NCBI RefSeq assembly: GCF_001269655.1
Contig: NZ_LHVE01000001.1
Coordinates: forward strand, 124,001 to 188,000
Length of the DNA stretch: 64,000 bases
Reading direction: 5' to 3'
DNA from: Pseudomonas thivervalensis
Lineage (GTDB): Bacteria; Pseudomonadota; Gammaproteobacteria; Pseudomonadales; Pseudomonadaceae
Under the pieces are notes generated by a model that was given only the letters and a program-made list of their open reading frames with translations, was not told where the DNA came from and searched no databases. The number at the start of each line of letters is the position of its first letter. Within the stretch, counting starts at the first letter, position 1. The translations under genes were made by a program, and so were the position numbers. Below, one piece after another: positions 36,406 through 47,932 of the stretch.

Positions 36406-37719
36406 ATGAAAACCCCCGTTTGGTTCCCCCAGAGTTTTTTCTCCCGCACCCTCTGGCTGGTGCTGATCGTCGTGCTCTTCTCCAAGGCATTGACGCTGGT
36501 GTACCTGCTGATGAACGAAGACGTGCTCGTGGACCGGCAGTACAGCCACGGCGTTGCCTTGACCCTGCGGGCTTACTGGGCTGCGGACGAAACCAATCGG
36601 GCGAAAATCGCCGAGGCGGCCACGCTGATCCGCGTCGTCGGCGCCGGCGTGCCGGAGGGCGAGCAGCACTGGCCCTACAGCGAGATCTATCAACGCCAGA
36701 TGCAGGCCGAACTGGGCGCCGACACCGAGGTGCGATTGCGCATGCACTCGCCGCCGGCGCTTTGGGTGCGGGCTCCGAGCCTGGGGGATGGCTGGCTGAA
36801 AGTGCCGTTGTACCCGCATCCGCTGCGCGGCCAGAAAATCTGGAACGTGCTCGGCTGGTTCCTGGCCATCGGCCTGCTGTCGACGGCGTCGGCGTGGATC
36901 TTCGTCAGTCAGCTCAATCAACCGTTGAAACGCCTGGTCTACGCCGCTCGCCAACTGGGCCAGGGGCGCAGCGTGCGGCTGCCCATCAGCGATACGCCCA
37001 GTGAAATGACCGAGGTCTACCGCGCCTTCAACCAGATGGCCGAAGATGTGGAACAGGCTGGTCGCGAACGCGAACTGATGCTGGCTGGCGTCTCCCACGA
37101 TCTGCGCACGCCGCTGACCCGGCTGCGGTTATCGCTGGAATTGATGGGCGAACACACCGACCTGACCGACGAGATGGTCCGTGATATCGAGGACATGGAC
37201 GCGATTCTCGACCAGTTCCTGGCGTTCATACGCGACGGTCGTGATGAATCCGTGGAAGAGGTGGACCTCAGCGAGTTGGTGCGGGAAGTGGTCGCGCCCT
37301 ATAACCAGAACGACGAGAAAGTGCACCTGCGCCTGGAGCCGATCCAGCCGTTCCCGTTGCGCCGGGTGTCGATGAAGCGTTTGCTGAACAACCTGATCGG
37401 CAATGCCCTGAACCATGCCGGCGCCGGTGTCGAAGTCGCGGCCTATGTCTCCGGCGACACCAGCGCGCCTTACGTGGTGCTGAGTGTCATGGACCGTGGC
37501 GCCGGCATCGATCCCTCGGAACTGGAAGCCATTTTCAATCCCTTCACCCGGGGCGATCGCGCCCGAGGTGGGAAGGGCACGGGGCTGGGCCTGGCGATCG
37601 TCAAGCGCATCGCCTCGATGCACGGCGGCAACGTCGAGCTGCGCAACCGCGTTGGTGGTGGGTTGGAGGCCAGGGTGCGGCTGCCGTTGGGCTTGATGCT
37701 GCCTCGGGATGCGGTGTAG
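36406..37719 (+). CDS. envZ: Osmosensor histidine kinase
   Basis: A 437-residue EnvZ-like sensor. Transmembrane segments at about 15-35 and 147-166 flank a short periplasmic loop of about 110 residues. A HAMP domain (about 170-220) is followed by the H-box with His231 (AGVSHDLRTPLTRLRL) and an ATPase domain with N-, G1- and G2-boxes (LLNNLIGNALNHAG, DRGAGIDPSEL, GKGTGLGLAIV). Partner of OmpR. It begins at the ATG at 36406. Confidence 0.96.
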   Translation: MKTPVWFPQSFFSRTLWLVLIVVLFSKALTLVYLLMNEDVLVDRQYSHGVALTLRAYWAADETNRAKIAEAATLIRVVGAGVPEGEQHWPYSEIYQRQMQAELGADTEVRLRMHSPPALWVRAPSLGDGWLKVPLYPHPLRGQKIWNVLGWFLAIGLLSTASAWIFVSQLNQPLKRLVYAARQLGQGRSVRLPISDTPSEMTEVYRAFNQMAEDVEQAGRERELMLAGVSHDLRTPLTRLRLSLELMGEHTDLTDEMVRDIEDMDAILDQFLAFIRDGRDESVEEVDLSELVREVVAPYNQNDEKVHLRLEPIQPFPLRRVSMKRLLNNLIGNALNHAGAGVEVAAYVSGDTSAPYVVLSVMDRGAGIDPSELEAIFNPFTRGDRARGGKGTGLGLAIVKRIASMHGGNVELRNRVGGGLEARVRLPLGLMLPRDAV

Positions 37720-37748
37720 CGATCTCTCTCAAGCAAGACAGGGAAGCT

Positions 37749-37868
37749 GTGGGAGCGAGTCCTGTGGGAGCCGAGCTTGCTCGCGATAGCGGTGGATCAG
37801 TAAAGTTGATCTTGACTGACACACCGCTATCGCGAGCAAGCTCGGCTCCCACAAAAGCTAGCTCCCAC
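37749..37868. repeat. Type B REPIN with duplicated outer ends
   Basis: An inner type B pair (GTGGGAGCCGAGCTTGCTCG ... with an extra C relative to the usual arm, matched by CTCGGCTCCCAC) is flanked by extra partial arms GTGGGAGCGAGTC and GCTCCCAC, a nested duplication. It lies between convergent envZ and rimK and may act as a shared 3' hairpin. Confidence 0.88.
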
Positions 37869-37886
37869 AGGTTTTGTACTGGTGCG

Positions 37887-38792
37887 TTAACCCTTACCCT
37901 TGGTCCGGGTCATGTTCGGCCCGCCATTCTTTTCCAGATGCTCGATGATGATCCCCGCCACGTTCTTGTTCGTGGTGGTCTCGATGCCTTCCAGGCCTGG
38001 CGAGGAATTGACTTCCATCACCAACGGCCCGTGATTGGAACGCAGGATATCCACGCCCGCCACGGCCAGACCCATGACCTTTGCGGCCCGCAGGGCGGTC
38101 ATGCGCTCTTCCGGCGTGATCTTGATCAGGCTGGCGCTGCCGCCGCGATGCAGATTGGAGCGGAACTCACCGGGCTTGGCCTGGCGTTTCATCGAGGCAA
38201 TCACTTTGTCGCCGACCACGAAACAGCGAATGTCGGCACCACCGGCTTCCTTGATGTATTCCTGGACCATGATGTTCTGCTTCAGGCCCATGAACGCTTC
38301 GATCACCGACTCCGCCGCGGTCGCGGTCTCACACAGGACCACGCCGATGCCCTGGGTGCCTTCCAGCACCTTGATCACCAGCGGTGCGCCGTTGACCATC
38401 GCAATCAGATCGGGAATGTCGTCGGGGGAGTGGGCAAAACCGGTGACCGGCAGGCCGATCCCTCGGCGTGACAGCAGTTGCAGCGAGCGGAGTTTGTCCC
38501 GAGAGCGGGCGATGGCCACCGACTCGTTGAGGGGAAACACCCCCATCATTTCGAACTGGCGCAACACCGCGCAGCCATAGAACGTCACGGATGCGCCGAT
38601 GCGCGGGATCACCGCGTCGAAGCCTTCCAGCGGCTTGCCACGGTAATGGATCTGCGGCTTGTGGCTGGCGATGTTCATATAGGCGCGCAGGGTATCGATC
38701 ACCACCATTTCATGGCCACGTTCGGTCCCGGCTTCAACCAGGCGACGAGTGGAATACAGACGCGGATTACGCGACAGCACAGCGATCTTCAT
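37887..38792 (-). CDS. rimK: Ribosomal protein S6 glutamate ligase
   Basis: A 301-residue ATP-grasp ligase that adds glutamate residues to the C terminus of ribosomal protein S6 (RpsF). ATP-grasp segments [36 protein letters not shown] and [15 protein letters not shown] are clear. Its ATGA start overlaps the end of rimB by 4 nt. In P. fluorescens SBW25, RimK activity alters ribosome composition and root colonisation, together with the RimB protease and RimA. Confidence 0.95.
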   Translation of the reverse strand: MKIAVLSRNPRLYSTRRLVEAGTERGHEMVVIDTLRAYMNIASHKPQIHYRGKPLEGFDAVIPRIGASVTFYGCAVLRQFEMMGVFPLNESVAIARSRDKLRSLQLLSRRGIGLPVTGFAHSPDDIPDLIAMVNGAPLVIKVLEGTQGIGVVLCETATAAESVIEAFMGLKQNIMVQEYIKEAGGADIRCFVVGDKVIASMKRQAKPGEFRSNLHRGGSASLIKITPEERMTALRAAKVMGLAVAGVDILRSNHGPLVMEVNSSPGLEGIETTTNKNVAGIIIEHLEKNGGPNMTRTKGKG

Positions 38793-39271
38793 GCAACACC
38801 TGTGGCAGAGGTAGTGGACACCGGGAATGCCGGCTTTTCTTGAACATATTTGGTACCCGGATTGACCACCAGTTGGCCGTCGATCAAGGCTTTGGAACCC
38901 AATAACAGGCGATATCGCATGGATTTGCGGCAGGCAAGGGTGAACTCGACCCGCCAGACCCGGTCACCCAGTGCCAACGTGGTGCTGATCACGTAGCGAA
39001 CCTGAGCGTGGCCGTTGGAACTCTTGATGGTCTTGCGCGCCACCAGCGGGGCTTCGCAACGGCGATGGCGCAACTGCACCACCGTGCCGAGGTGCGCAGT
39101 GAAGCGCACCCACTTCTCGCCATCGCGCTCGAACGGCTCGATGTCAGTGGCATGCAGGCTGGAGGTGCTGGCCCCGGTGTCGATTTTTGCCCGCAGGCCC
39201 GCGACTCCCAGATCCGGGAGCGCGACCCACTCGCGCAGACCGACAACGGTCAAATGGTCAAACGTCTTCAA
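38789..39271 (-). CDS. rimB: Retropepsin-like protease RimB
   Basis: A 160-residue protein with the aspartic-protease motif D31-TGAS ([20 protein letters not shown]) and an end [20 protein letters not shown] typical of the RimB/ATP-dependent zinc protease (DUF785) family. In P. fluorescens RimB cleaves poly-glutamate tails from RpsF, opposing RimK. It starts the rimB-rimK pair. I see no rimA gene upstream; the 236 nt to the divergent hslR are empty. Confidence 0.88.
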   Translation of the reverse strand: MKTFDHLTVVGLREWVALPDLGVAGLRAKIDTGASTSSLHATDIEPFERDGEKWVRFTAHLGTVVQLRHRRCEAPLVARKTIKSSNGHAQVRYVISTTLALGDRVWRVEFTLACRKSMRYRLLLGSKALIDGQLVVNPGTKYVQEKPAFPVSTTSATGVA

Positions 39272-39507
39272 TAAAAAAACCTGCGATCAGTGCATCGGAC
39301 CGTGGACTCCGCGAATCGCGGTATTCACGCAGAATAATCACAAAATGGCGACAGTTATCTACGCACTTGTTTTTGCTTGTAACCGATTCCGCTCCAAGCG
39401 ACGGGCATGTAGACGGCTTGGCGGGCATTCTATCCGTCGGGCTGGATTCGTGCGCCCGACAAAAACGGTAGTACAGTTCCGGCTATTGGCAGAAGAGAGG
39501 AATTGCA

Positions 39508-39912
39508 GTGGCACAAAAAAAAGAAGAGGACGACAAGGTCCGTCTCGATAAATGGTTGTGGGCGGCGCGCTTCTACAAGACCCGGGCCCTGGCCAAGGCC
39601 GCTATCGAAAGTGGCAAGGTTCATCACCGGGGCGAGCGTTGCAAGCCGGGCAAGGAACCACGTATTGGCGATGAGTTTGTCATCCGTACGGGGTTCGATG
39701 AAAAGACTGTGGTGGTCGAGGCCCTGTCGATCGTGCGGCGCGGCGCACCTGAAGCGCAGGCACTGTACCGCGAAACCGAAGCCAGCCTCGCCAAGCGCGA
39801 AGCCGCCGCCGCGCAACGCAAGGCTGGCGCCCTGGGTGTCAGCACCGATGGTAAGCCGAGCAAGAAGCAGCGTCGGGACCTGTTCAAGTTTCATGGCAGC
39901 AATAGTGAATAA
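39508..39912 (+). CDS. hslR: Ribosome-associated heat shock protein Hsp15
   Basis: A 134-residue S4-domain RNA-binding protein. The S4 fold spans about residues 11-75 (VRLDKWLWAARFYKTRALAK, KPGKEPRIGDEFVIRT), followed by a basic tail (KPSKKQRRDLFKFHGS). Hsp15 binds free 50S subunits carrying nascent chains after heat shock and aborted translation. It starts at the ATG at 39508 and is upstream of hslO, as in E. coli. Confidence 0.92.
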   Translation: MAQKKEEDDKVRLDKWLWAARFYKTRALAKAAIESGKVHHRGERCKPGKEPRIGDEFVIRTGFDEKTVVVEALSIVRRGAPEAQALYRETEASLAKREAAAAQRKAGALGVSTDGKPSKKQRRDLFKFHGSNSE

Positions 39913-39937
39913 AGCGCCGGTCATCCCGCTGGGCGCT

Positions 39938-40033
39938 GTAGGAGCTGGCGAAGCCTGCGATCTTTTGATCTTTCGCTTGAGATTCAATTGTCTGGGGAAA
40001 GATCGCAGCCTCGTTGCACTCGACAGCTCCTAC
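39938..40033. repeat. Type C REP pair with worn type A remnants
   Basis: TGTAGGAGCTGGCGAAGCCT... and ...TCGACAGCTCCTAC form the type C pair. On both sides lie scraps of type A arms (CCCGCTGGG at 39925-39933 and CCAGCGGGAACAAGC at 40049-40063), so this too was a nested composite. It lies between hslR and hslO. Confidence 0.8.
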
Positions 40034-40098
40034 GCCAGTACCTCCGATCCAGCGGGAACAAGCTTTAGCGCCTTCCCGTCAGGCAAACCCAAGCCTTG

Positions 40099-40126
40099 CT
40101 TGGAACCCTCCCTGAATGCCCATAAA
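40099..40126 (+). promoter_or_regulatory. Candidate sigma-32 heat-shock promoter of hslO
   Basis: CTTGGAA (40099-40105), 13 nt, then CCCATAAA (40119-40126) resembles the RpoH consensus CTTGAAA-N13-17-CCCCATNT. It ends 41 nt upstream of the hslO start and lies after the type C repeat, so hslO would have its own heat-shock promoter. Confidence 0.55.
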
Positions 40127-40167
40127 ATGCCCGCTATCATTTGTCATCACCTCAGATACCAGACCCT

Positions 40168-41070
40168 ATGACTGATTTACCGGATACCGACTACACCCAA
40201 CGTTTCATCTTCGATGACAGTGACGCCCGGGGCGAGCTGGTGGCGTTGGAGCGTAGCTACGCCGAAGTCCTCGCCAAGCACCCCTATCCGGAGCCGGTCG
40301 CACAACTGCTCGGCGAGCTGATGGCGGCTGCGGCGTTGCTGGTGGGCACCTTGAAGTTCGATGGCTTGCTGATTCTCCAGGCCCGCTCCGATGGCCCGGT
40401 GCCGTTGCTGATGATCGAGTGCTCCAGCGAGCGCGAAATCCGTGGCCTGGCCCGTTATGACGCTGAACAGATCGCGCCCGACGCGACCCTGGCCGACATG
40501 ATGCCCAACGGTGTGCTGGCCCTGACGGTCGATCCGACCCAAGGCCAGCGTTACCAGGGCATTGTCGATCTGGACGGGGCAACCCTGGCCGATTGCTTCA
40601 CCAACTACTTCGTCATGTCCCAGCAGACCAATACCCGCTTCTGGCTCTACGCCGACGGGCGGCGCGCGCGCGGTTTGCTGCTGCAACAACTGCCTGCCGA
40701 TCGCCTGCGCGACCCGGAAGAACGTGACGCCAGCTGGCAGCACATCACCGCTCTGGCCAGCACCTTGAGCGCCGATGAGCTACTGGGCCTGGACAACGAA
40801 ACGGTGCTGCATCGCCTCTACCACGAGGAGCAGGTACGCTTGTTCGACGGCCAGCCGTTGCGCTTCCAATGCAGTTGCTCTCGTGAACGTTCCGGCAATG
40901 CGCTGGTCAGTCTGGGTCTGGAAGATGCGCAGCAACTGGTGATCGAGCATGGCGGCGCCATCGAGGTCGACTGCCAGTTTTGCAATGAGCGCTACCTGTT
41001 CGACGCGGCGGACATCGCTCAATTGTTCGCCGGTGCGGGTGTCGACACACCGTCAGATACTCGACACTAA
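40168..41070 (+). CDS. hslO: Redox-regulated chaperone Hsp33
   Basis: A 300-residue Hsp33. The C-terminal zinc centre has C235-S-C237 (QCSCSRE) and C269-QF-C272, the CxC...CxxC set that releases zinc on oxidation and activates holdase activity. The N-terminal substrate domain begins [21 protein letters not shown] chose the ATG at 40168; a TTG-start extension upstream is not supported. Hsp33 protects proteins from aggregation under oxidative and heat stress. Confidence 0.95.
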   Translation: MTDLPDTDYTQRFIFDDSDARGELVALERSYAEVLAKHPYPEPVAQLLGELMAAAALLVGTLKFDGLLILQARSDGPVPLLMIECSSEREIRGLARYDAEQIAPDATLADMMPNGVLALTVDPTQGQRYQGIVDLDGATLADCFTNYFVMSQQTNTRFWLYADGRRARGLLLQQLPADRLRDPEERDASWQHITALASTLSADELLGLDNETVLHRLYHEEQVRLFDGQPLRFQCSCSRERSGNALVSLGLEDAQQLVIEHGGAIEVDCQFCNERYLFDAADIAQLFAGAGVDTPSDTRH

Positions 41071-41157
41071 AACGGTTCAGCGCAGGTAAATCTCCTGGCA
41101 AACGCCGGATTTACGCCGTACTGACGGGAGGGCCCTACTCTTTTTGGGGTTTTCTGG

Positions 41158-41163
41158 CATAAT
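41158..41163 (+). promoter_or_regulatory. Candidate extended -10 of the pckA promoter
   Basis: TGGCATAAT (TGG plus CATAAT at 41158-41163) is an extended -10-like box, 85 nt upstream of pckA. No good -35 is visible. Confidence 0.35.
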
Positions 41164-41188
41164 CCGGCCCACTTTTTTCGGGTAGTAG

Positions 41189-42793
<1,605 letters not shown>

Positions 42794-42810
42794 GGCTTGG
42801 TGATTGAATG

Positions 42811-42840
42811 AAAAAACCGCCCTTCATGGGCGGTTTTTTT
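42811..42840 (+). terminator. Rho-independent terminator of pckA
   Basis: AAAAAACCGCCC/TTCAT/GGGCGGTTTTTTT: a 6-bp GC stem extended by A-T pairs with strong A and T runs on both strands, so it could serve both directions. Confidence 0.93.
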
Positions 42841-42870
42841 ATGGCCGGCTATTCGAGGCGCCCCGATCAA

Positions 42871-43224
42871 CTAGGCCTCTTCCACTTCCCGCGTATCCCA
42901 TCGCTGTACCTTGATCGCTTTGTAAAGCATGCCGATGGTCAGTGGCAGCTTGTTCCCGCGGCCCTTGGCCCGGCGCTTTTGAAACACATCGAACCCTTCA
43001 GGCTGAAAATAGCGGTAGGCGTCGTAGTCGATGAGCTCGATGGCGAACCGTTCCTCCACAGCCTCCATCAGGTGCCTAGCGTCCGCGCCATCGCAACCCA
43101 GGTCGAGATTGATCGACGTGTCCAGGCGAATCGTCTTGCGTTCAGGCAGGCCGATTTCTTCGTGGAGCAGCTCCATCAGCTGGCGCATGGTTTGATCGTC
43201 GGGGAAGTCTGGGGCGAGGTGCAT
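42871..43224 (-). CDS. DUF1493-family protein (acyl-carrier-like)
   Basis: A 117-residue protein resembling DUF1493 family members: TMRQLMELLHEEIGLPERKT, INLDLGCDGADARHLMEAVE and ERFAIELIDYDAYRYFQPEG. The GCDG segment sits where acyl-carrier proteins carry the modified serine, but the serine is absent (GCDGADA), so carrier function is not shown. The gene stands alone between pckA and the subtilase gene, convergent with pckA. Confidence 0.75.
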   Translation of the reverse strand: MHLAPDFPDDQTMRQLMELLHEEIGLPERKTIRLDTSINLDLGCDGADARHLMEAVEERFAIELIDYDAYRYFQPEGFDVFQKRRAKGRGNKLPLTIGMLYKAIKVQRWDTREVEEA

Positions 43225-43309
43225 GGCGAGGTTTCCGGGATGTTGGCGTGCGTCCGTCTGGAGGGAAAGTTTAGGGGGAATTGCTGCCTGTTGGAAAAAG
43301 AAGAAAGAC

Positions 43310-44374
43310 TTAGTCAGCCATGGGCCCAGGACCGCGCCGTGAAGCCGCCTCTAGGTCCATCAACCCTCGGCCATAGGCTTCGCTGTTGGCGTAGATGCCT
43401 GTGCGGTTGGTTGTCGCCAGCAGGTGTTCGCGCACTTGCTGCGGACTGAGTTGTGGGTAGCGGCTTTGCAGGGCTGCCAAGGCGCCACTGACCAGGGCTG
43501 CGGCCGGGGAAGTGCCGGCGGTTTGGACGTAACGGCCGTCCTTGCCCACTGTGAGCAAGCCTGCCTGTGCGCCCGCATCGCCTCCGGGAACGGCGATGCA
43601 CCAGGCGGCCGCAACGCCGCAATAGTTGGACTTTGCGTTAATGGCGCTGCCATCTTTTTTTAACGCAACGACTGCGATCCAACCTTTCTCCAGTTCAGGC
43701 AAGGCCAGTGGCAATCCTGGTTCGGCCAGGGGTTCTCGCTTGAGTTCGTTGCCGGTCGGGAAGATGAACACCGCGCCATCCGAGACCAATTTCCGGGCAG
43801 CGGCCAAGGCGTCGGGCATCACTTGGTTGTAGCGCGTCTCATTGATCTCGGTGGCAGGGATGGCGTTGGCCCACGAGTTGTTGAACAGGCGGGCTCCCTT
43901 GTCGAAGCCGCTTTGCCAGGATTGCGCGATCTCACTGTCGAAAAAGAAGGGTTCGTTATTGTCGCCAAAGCGAAAAGGGATCAGGCGAGCATTGAATGCG
44001 ATGCCATGCATGCCCTGATCGTCCTTGTTGGCGGCAAGTATGCCGGCCATTTGCGTGCCGTGACCGACGCGGTCGACCGTGCCGGGACGGTTCTCGACAT
44101 AATCGAATCCCGGGTCACTCAGCCTGCCTTCGAACTCCTTCAGGCCGGCGTTGAGCCCCGAGTCGATCAGCGCCACGGTCACATCCTGGCCCGTGCCGCC
44201 GCGCGCATACAACGCCGAAGCCTTGACCACGGCCAAGCCTTGTTGCGCGTGGTATTCCGGGGTTTCGAAGACAGCCGGTTCCACGTTGGGTCGTTCAGGA
44301 GTGGTCAGGCAACCGACCAGCAGTGAGGCCGAGGATATCGCCAGGGCGCGTAGAGCGGAAAATGGGTAGGGCAT
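43310..44374 (-). CDS. Subtilisin-like (S8) serine protease, probable lipoprotein
   Basis: A 354-residue protease with the S8 triad D71 (VALIDSGLNAG), H105 (VGHGTQMAGILA) and S289 (TAGTSPAAALVSG), plus the oxyanion N209 (FPTGNE). The N terminus is a lipoprotein signal ending LLVGC (Cys22), so it is probably an anchored envelope protease. I chose the ATG complementary to 44372-44374 with AAGGA upstream; codons beyond are non-coding. At about 50 residues the stretch between Cys22 and the domain is too short for a full prodomain. Substrate and partner unknown. Confidence 0.85.
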   Translation of the reverse strand: MPYPFSALRALAISSASLLVGCLTTPERPNVEPAVFETPEYHAQQGLAVVKASALYARGGTGQDVTVALIDSGLNAGLKEFEGRLSDPGFDYVENRPGTVDRVGHGTQMAGILAANKDDQGMHGIAFNARLIPFRFGDNNEPFFFDSEIAQSWQSGFDKGARLFNNSWANAIPATEINETRYNQVMPDALAAARKLVSDGAVFIFPTGNELKREPLAEPGLPLALPELEKGWIAVVALKKDGSAINAKSNYCGVAAAWCIAVPGGDAGAQAGLLTVGKDGRYVQTAGTSPAAALVSGALAALQSRYPQLSPQQVREHLLATTNRTGIYANSEAYGRGLMDLEAASRRGPGPMAD

Positions 44375-44629
44375 CGTTCGTTCCTTGAACAAAGTCTTGA
44401 GCACCAGGCCTCCTGGCCTGGTGTAACGCATGAGTGCGGGGGGTACCTTAACCTGCAAACAGAAAGGGGACGAGGCATCAAAGTGCCCGAGTTTGTATCG
44501 CTTCATGGCAAAGCAGAAGGGCGCCGAGGCTGTATCATCCGGTATCGTTTTTGCCCCCGACCTTTTCTCGACTCGCTGCGTTGTCCCGCTAGGCTTTGGG
44601 CATCGCAGCAGTCAAAGGAGCGACCGCGC

Positions 44630-46558
44630 ATGCTCAGCACCCTGGAACAGGTTTTCGGTTATCCACAGTTTCGTCCCGGTCAGGAGGTGGCCATTGGCGC
44701 CGTACTGGCCGGTCGGTCGGCGGCGGCCATCTTCCCCACCGGCTCGGGAAAATCCCTGTGTTATCAATTGCCGGCCCTGCTCTTGCCGCACCTGACCCTG
44801 GTGGTTTCGCCACTGCTGGCGTTGATGCAGGACCAACTGGCGTTCCTCAAGCGCCACGGCATCGCGGCGGCCAGCATCGACTCGGCCCAGAGCCGTGACG
44901 AAGCCAACGACGCCATGGCGCGGGCCCGTTCGGGGGAATTGAAGATCCTGATGATTTCCGTGGAGCGCCTGAAGAACGAACGTTTTCGCAATTTCCTGCA
45001 GCAGGTGCCGATCTCGTTGCTGGTGGTGGACGAGGCCCACTGCATTTCGGAATGGGGGCATAACTTCCGACCTGATTACCTCAAGCTTCCCGATTACCAG
45101 CATCAGTTCAACATTCCCCAGGTATTGCTGCTGACGGCCACCGCGACACCCAAGGTCATCGCCGACATGCAGGCGAAATTCGCCATTGCCGCCGCCGATG
45201 TGGTGACGACCGGTTTCTACCGAGCGAACCTCAATCTGCTGGTCGAGCCCGTGGCGGGTGTCGATAAGCGCGCACGGCTGGTGCAATGGCTGGGCGCGCG
45301 TGCCGGGCAGCCGAGCATCGTCTACGTCACCTTGCAGCGAACCGCCGAGCAGATCGCCGAACATCTGGGCCGCAACGGTATCCAGGCCGAGGCCTATCAC
45401 GCCGGTTTGCCCCATGAGCAGCGCGAAGTCATCCAGCGGCGATTCATGGACGGCCGATCCAATTGCATCGTCGCGACCATCGCTTTCGGCATGGGCATCG
45501 ACAAGAGCGACATCCGCAACGTCGTGCATTTCGACCTGCCCAAGTCCATCGAAAACTACAGCCAGGAGATCGGCCGGGCCGGGCGGGACGGGCTGTCGTC
45601 CGATTGCCTGGTGCTGGCCAACCGCGACAGCCTCAACGTGCTGGAGAACTTCGTGTATGGCGATACGCCGGAGCTTGCCGGCATTCGTTGCGTGCTCGAT
45701 GAATTGAAGGCCGCTGCAGCCGATGGACAGTGGGAATTCTTGTTGGGACCGCTGGCGGACCAGAGCAACATCCGGCAATTGCCGCTCAAGACGCTGCTGG
45801 TCCAGTTGGAACTGCGCCGGTTGATCGCGCCGCGCTATGCCTATTTCGCTGAGTACCGCTTCAAATTCCTGGCCGAGCCGCACGAGTTGCTGGAACGCTT
45901 CGAAGGTGAGCGAAGGGACTTCGTCGCGGCCATCATCCAGACCTCCAGTCGCGCGCGGAGCTGGGCCACGGTGGATTTCGACGGGATGTACAAGCTGTAT
46001 CGCGCCGAGCGTAGTCGCGTGGTCAAGGCGCTGGATTATTTCCAGGAGAAGGGCTGGATCGAGCTGGAAAGCAAACAGATGACCGAGGTGTACAGCGTGC
46101 TGGAGGCGGACCTGGATGCGCAGGTCTTGAGCATGGAGCTACACGATTATTTCACCCGGCACGAGCAGGGTGAAATCGCGCGGATCCACGCCATGCTCGA
46201 ATTGTTCGCCACCGACCGTTGCCTGGGTCATCGCTTGGCGGAGTATTTCGGCGACGGCAATGCGCCACGCCAGTGCGGCCATTGTTCGGTGTGCCATGGG
46301 CATATCGCTCGCCTGCCGGAGCCGCCTGCGTTAGCAGCGCTTGTGGATAAAAACTTCGAGGTGCTGTGTGGCGACTTTATCCACAAGCATGAACAGCACA
46401 ATGGCAGCGTGCCGTCTGCCGAGCGCCTCACGCGCTTCCTGTGCGGGATCAGCGTGCCGCTGTTCACCCGATTGAAGGCGCGGAAGATCGGCGGGTATGG
46501 CGCACTGGAAGCGTATCCATACACTGAAGTTCGCCAGTGGGCTCAAGCGCACCTGTGA
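44630..46558 (+). CDS. RecQ-family ATP-dependent DNA helicase
   Basis: A 642-residue superfamily-2 3'-5' helicase of the RecQ type. Walker A TGSGKS is at 37-42, the DEAH box at 134-137 (LLVVDEAHCISEWGHNFRPD), motif VI reads QEIGRAGRDG, and the zinc-binding region is CGHCSVCHGH. RecQ unwinds forks and recombination intermediates. It starts at the ATG at 44630 with AAAGGAG upstream. The length is typical (E. coli RecQ 609); a second RecQ may exist elsewhere, so I give no symbol. Confidence 0.92.
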   Translation: MLSTLEQVFGYPQFRPGQEVAIGAVLAGRSAAAIFPTGSGKSLCYQLPALLLPHLTLVVSPLLALMQDQLAFLKRHGIAAASIDSAQSRDEANDAMARARSGELKILMISVERLKNERFRNFLQQVPISLLVVDEAHCISEWGHNFRPDYLKLPDYQHQFNIPQVLLLTATATPKVIADMQAKFAIAAADVVTTGFYRANLNLLVEPVAGVDKRARLVQWLGARAGQPSIVYVTLQRTAEQIAEHLGRNGIQAEAYHAGLPHEQREVIQRRFMDGRSNCIVATIAFGMGIDKSDIRNVVHFDLPKSIENYSQEIGRAGRDGLSSDCLVLANRDSLNVLENFVYGDTPELAGIRCVLDELKAAAADGQWEFLLGPLADQSNIRQLPLKTLLVQLELRRLIAPRYAYFAEYRFKFLAEPHELLERFEGERRDFVAAIIQTSSRARSWATVDFDGMYKLYRAERSRVVKALDYFQEKGWIELESKQMTEVYSVLEADLDAQVLSMELHDYFTRHEQGEIARIHAMLELFATDRCLGHRLAEYFGDGNAPRQCGHCSVCHGHIARLPEPPALAALVDKNFEVLCGDFIHKHEQHNGSVPSAERLTRFLCGISVPLFTRLKARKIGGYGALEAYPYTEVRQWAQAHL

Positions 46559-46665
46559 GCTGCATCCATCCGCTGAATGCCCTTCATCACACGAATAAAT
46601 TTCAAAAATATTCGGCGGCTGACTAAGGTGAAGGCTGTCTTCGGATCGCCAACAAGAGAACCAAC

Positions 46666-47892
46666 ATGAGCCAGACATCTTTCGATATTCAGCGCGCCGC
46701 GGTGGTGGGTGCGGGCACCATGGGGCGGGGCATCGTGATGTGCCTGGCCAACGCCGGCGTAGCGGTGCAGTGGGTCGACAACAATCCGCAGATGCTTGAG
46801 CAGGCGCTGGTCGCCGTGGCCGAGACCTACGCTCATGGCGTGCGCCAGGGCCGTATCGACCAAGGCGAGGCGGATGCGCGGATCGCCCGGGTAACGCGGG
46901 CGGAGGACTACGCGGCGATCCGCGAGGTGGACCTGGTGATCGAAGCGGTCTACGAAAACCTGGAGCTCAAGCAGGCGATCTTTCGCGAACTGGACGGCCT
47001 GCTCAAGCCCGAGGCCATCCTGGCGAGCAACACGTCGGCGCTGGACATCGATGCCATCGCCGCTGTTACCCGCAGGCCAGCCCAGGTCCTGGGCCTGCAT
47101 TTTTTCAGCCCGGCGCACATCATGAAGCTGCTGGAGATCGTTCGCGGTGCGCAAACCGCCAAAGCGGTGCTGGACGCGGCACTGATGTTGGGCAAGCGCA
47201 TGGGCAAGGTCAGCGTGATATCGGGTAACTGCCATGGTTTCATCGGCAACCGGATGCTTCATCCGTATGTGCTGGAAGCGCGCAAGATGCTGCTGGAGGG
47301 CGCATTTCCCCATCAGGTGGATGCGGCGTTGCAAGGTTTTGGTTTTGCCATGGGGCCGTTTCGCATGTACGACGTCGTTGGCATCGACCTGGAGTGGCGC
47401 GCCCGTGAGTTGGCGGGCAAGGGCCAGGACGCGCCCGAGGTGCAGGTGGACAATCGTTTATGCGAACTGGGGCGGTACGGCCAGAAAAGCGGCAATGGGT
47501 ATTATCACTACGAGCCGGGCAGTCGACAGGCTGAGCATGACGTTGAGGTCGATGCGCTGGTGCTGGGGGTCAGTGAAGCGCTGGGGTTCCAGCGTCGCGA
47601 GATCGGCCCGGAGGAGGTCCTTGAGCGTTGCTTGCTGGCGCTGGTCAACGAGGGGGCGAAGATCCTGCAGGAAGGCATTGCCGAGTCGGCCCATGACATC
47701 GACCTGGTCTACCTCAACGGCTACGGTTTTCCTGCGGACAAGGGCGGGCCGATGGCCTGGGCCGACGGGCAGGGGCTGGAAGCTATCCACGAGCGCCTGT
47801 TGGAGCTCGAAACGAAGCAGGGCGACCAATGGCAGCCCGCACGCCTGATCGGCGAGCTGGCGGCGCAGGGCAAGGGATTCGCGAACCGATAG
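46666..47892 (+). CDS. 3-Hydroxyacyl-CoA dehydrogenase (two-domain)
   Basis: A 408-residue NAD-dependent dehydrogenase. The Rossmann loop is [13 protein letters not shown] (GAGTMG at 15-20), and the catalytic region has [20 protein letters not shown] and [22 protein letters not shown]-terminal repeat (from about 300, [20 protein letters not shown], then [20 protein letters not shown]) resembles the second C-terminal domain of FadB-type multifunctional proteins, but no enoyl-CoA hydratase part precedes it. It pairs with the thioesterase 41 nt downstream. Likely fatty-acid or related CoA metabolism; the exact substrate is unknown. Confidence 0.88.
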   Translation: MSQTSFDIQRAAVVGAGTMGRGIVMCLANAGVAVQWVDNNPQMLEQALVAVAETYAHGVRQGRIDQGEADARIARVTRAEDYAAIREVDLVIEAVYENLELKQAIFRELDGLLKPEAILASNTSALDIDAIAAVTRRPAQVLGLHFFSPAHIMKLLEIVRGAQTAKAVLDAALMLGKRMGKVSVISGNCHGFIGNRMLHPYVLEARKMLLEGAFPHQVDAALQGFGFAMGPFRMYDVVGIDLEWRARELAGKGQDAPEVQVDNRLCELGRYGQKSGNGYYHYEPGSRQAEHDVEVDALVLGVSEALGFQRREIGPEEVLERCLLALVNEGAKILQEGIAESAHDIDLVYLNGYGFPADKGGPMAWADGQGLEAIHERLLELETKQGDQWQPARLIGELAAQGKGFANR

Positions 47893-47932
47893 GCTTATCC
47901 TGAAATCATTGAACAACCATGAAGAACACTTG

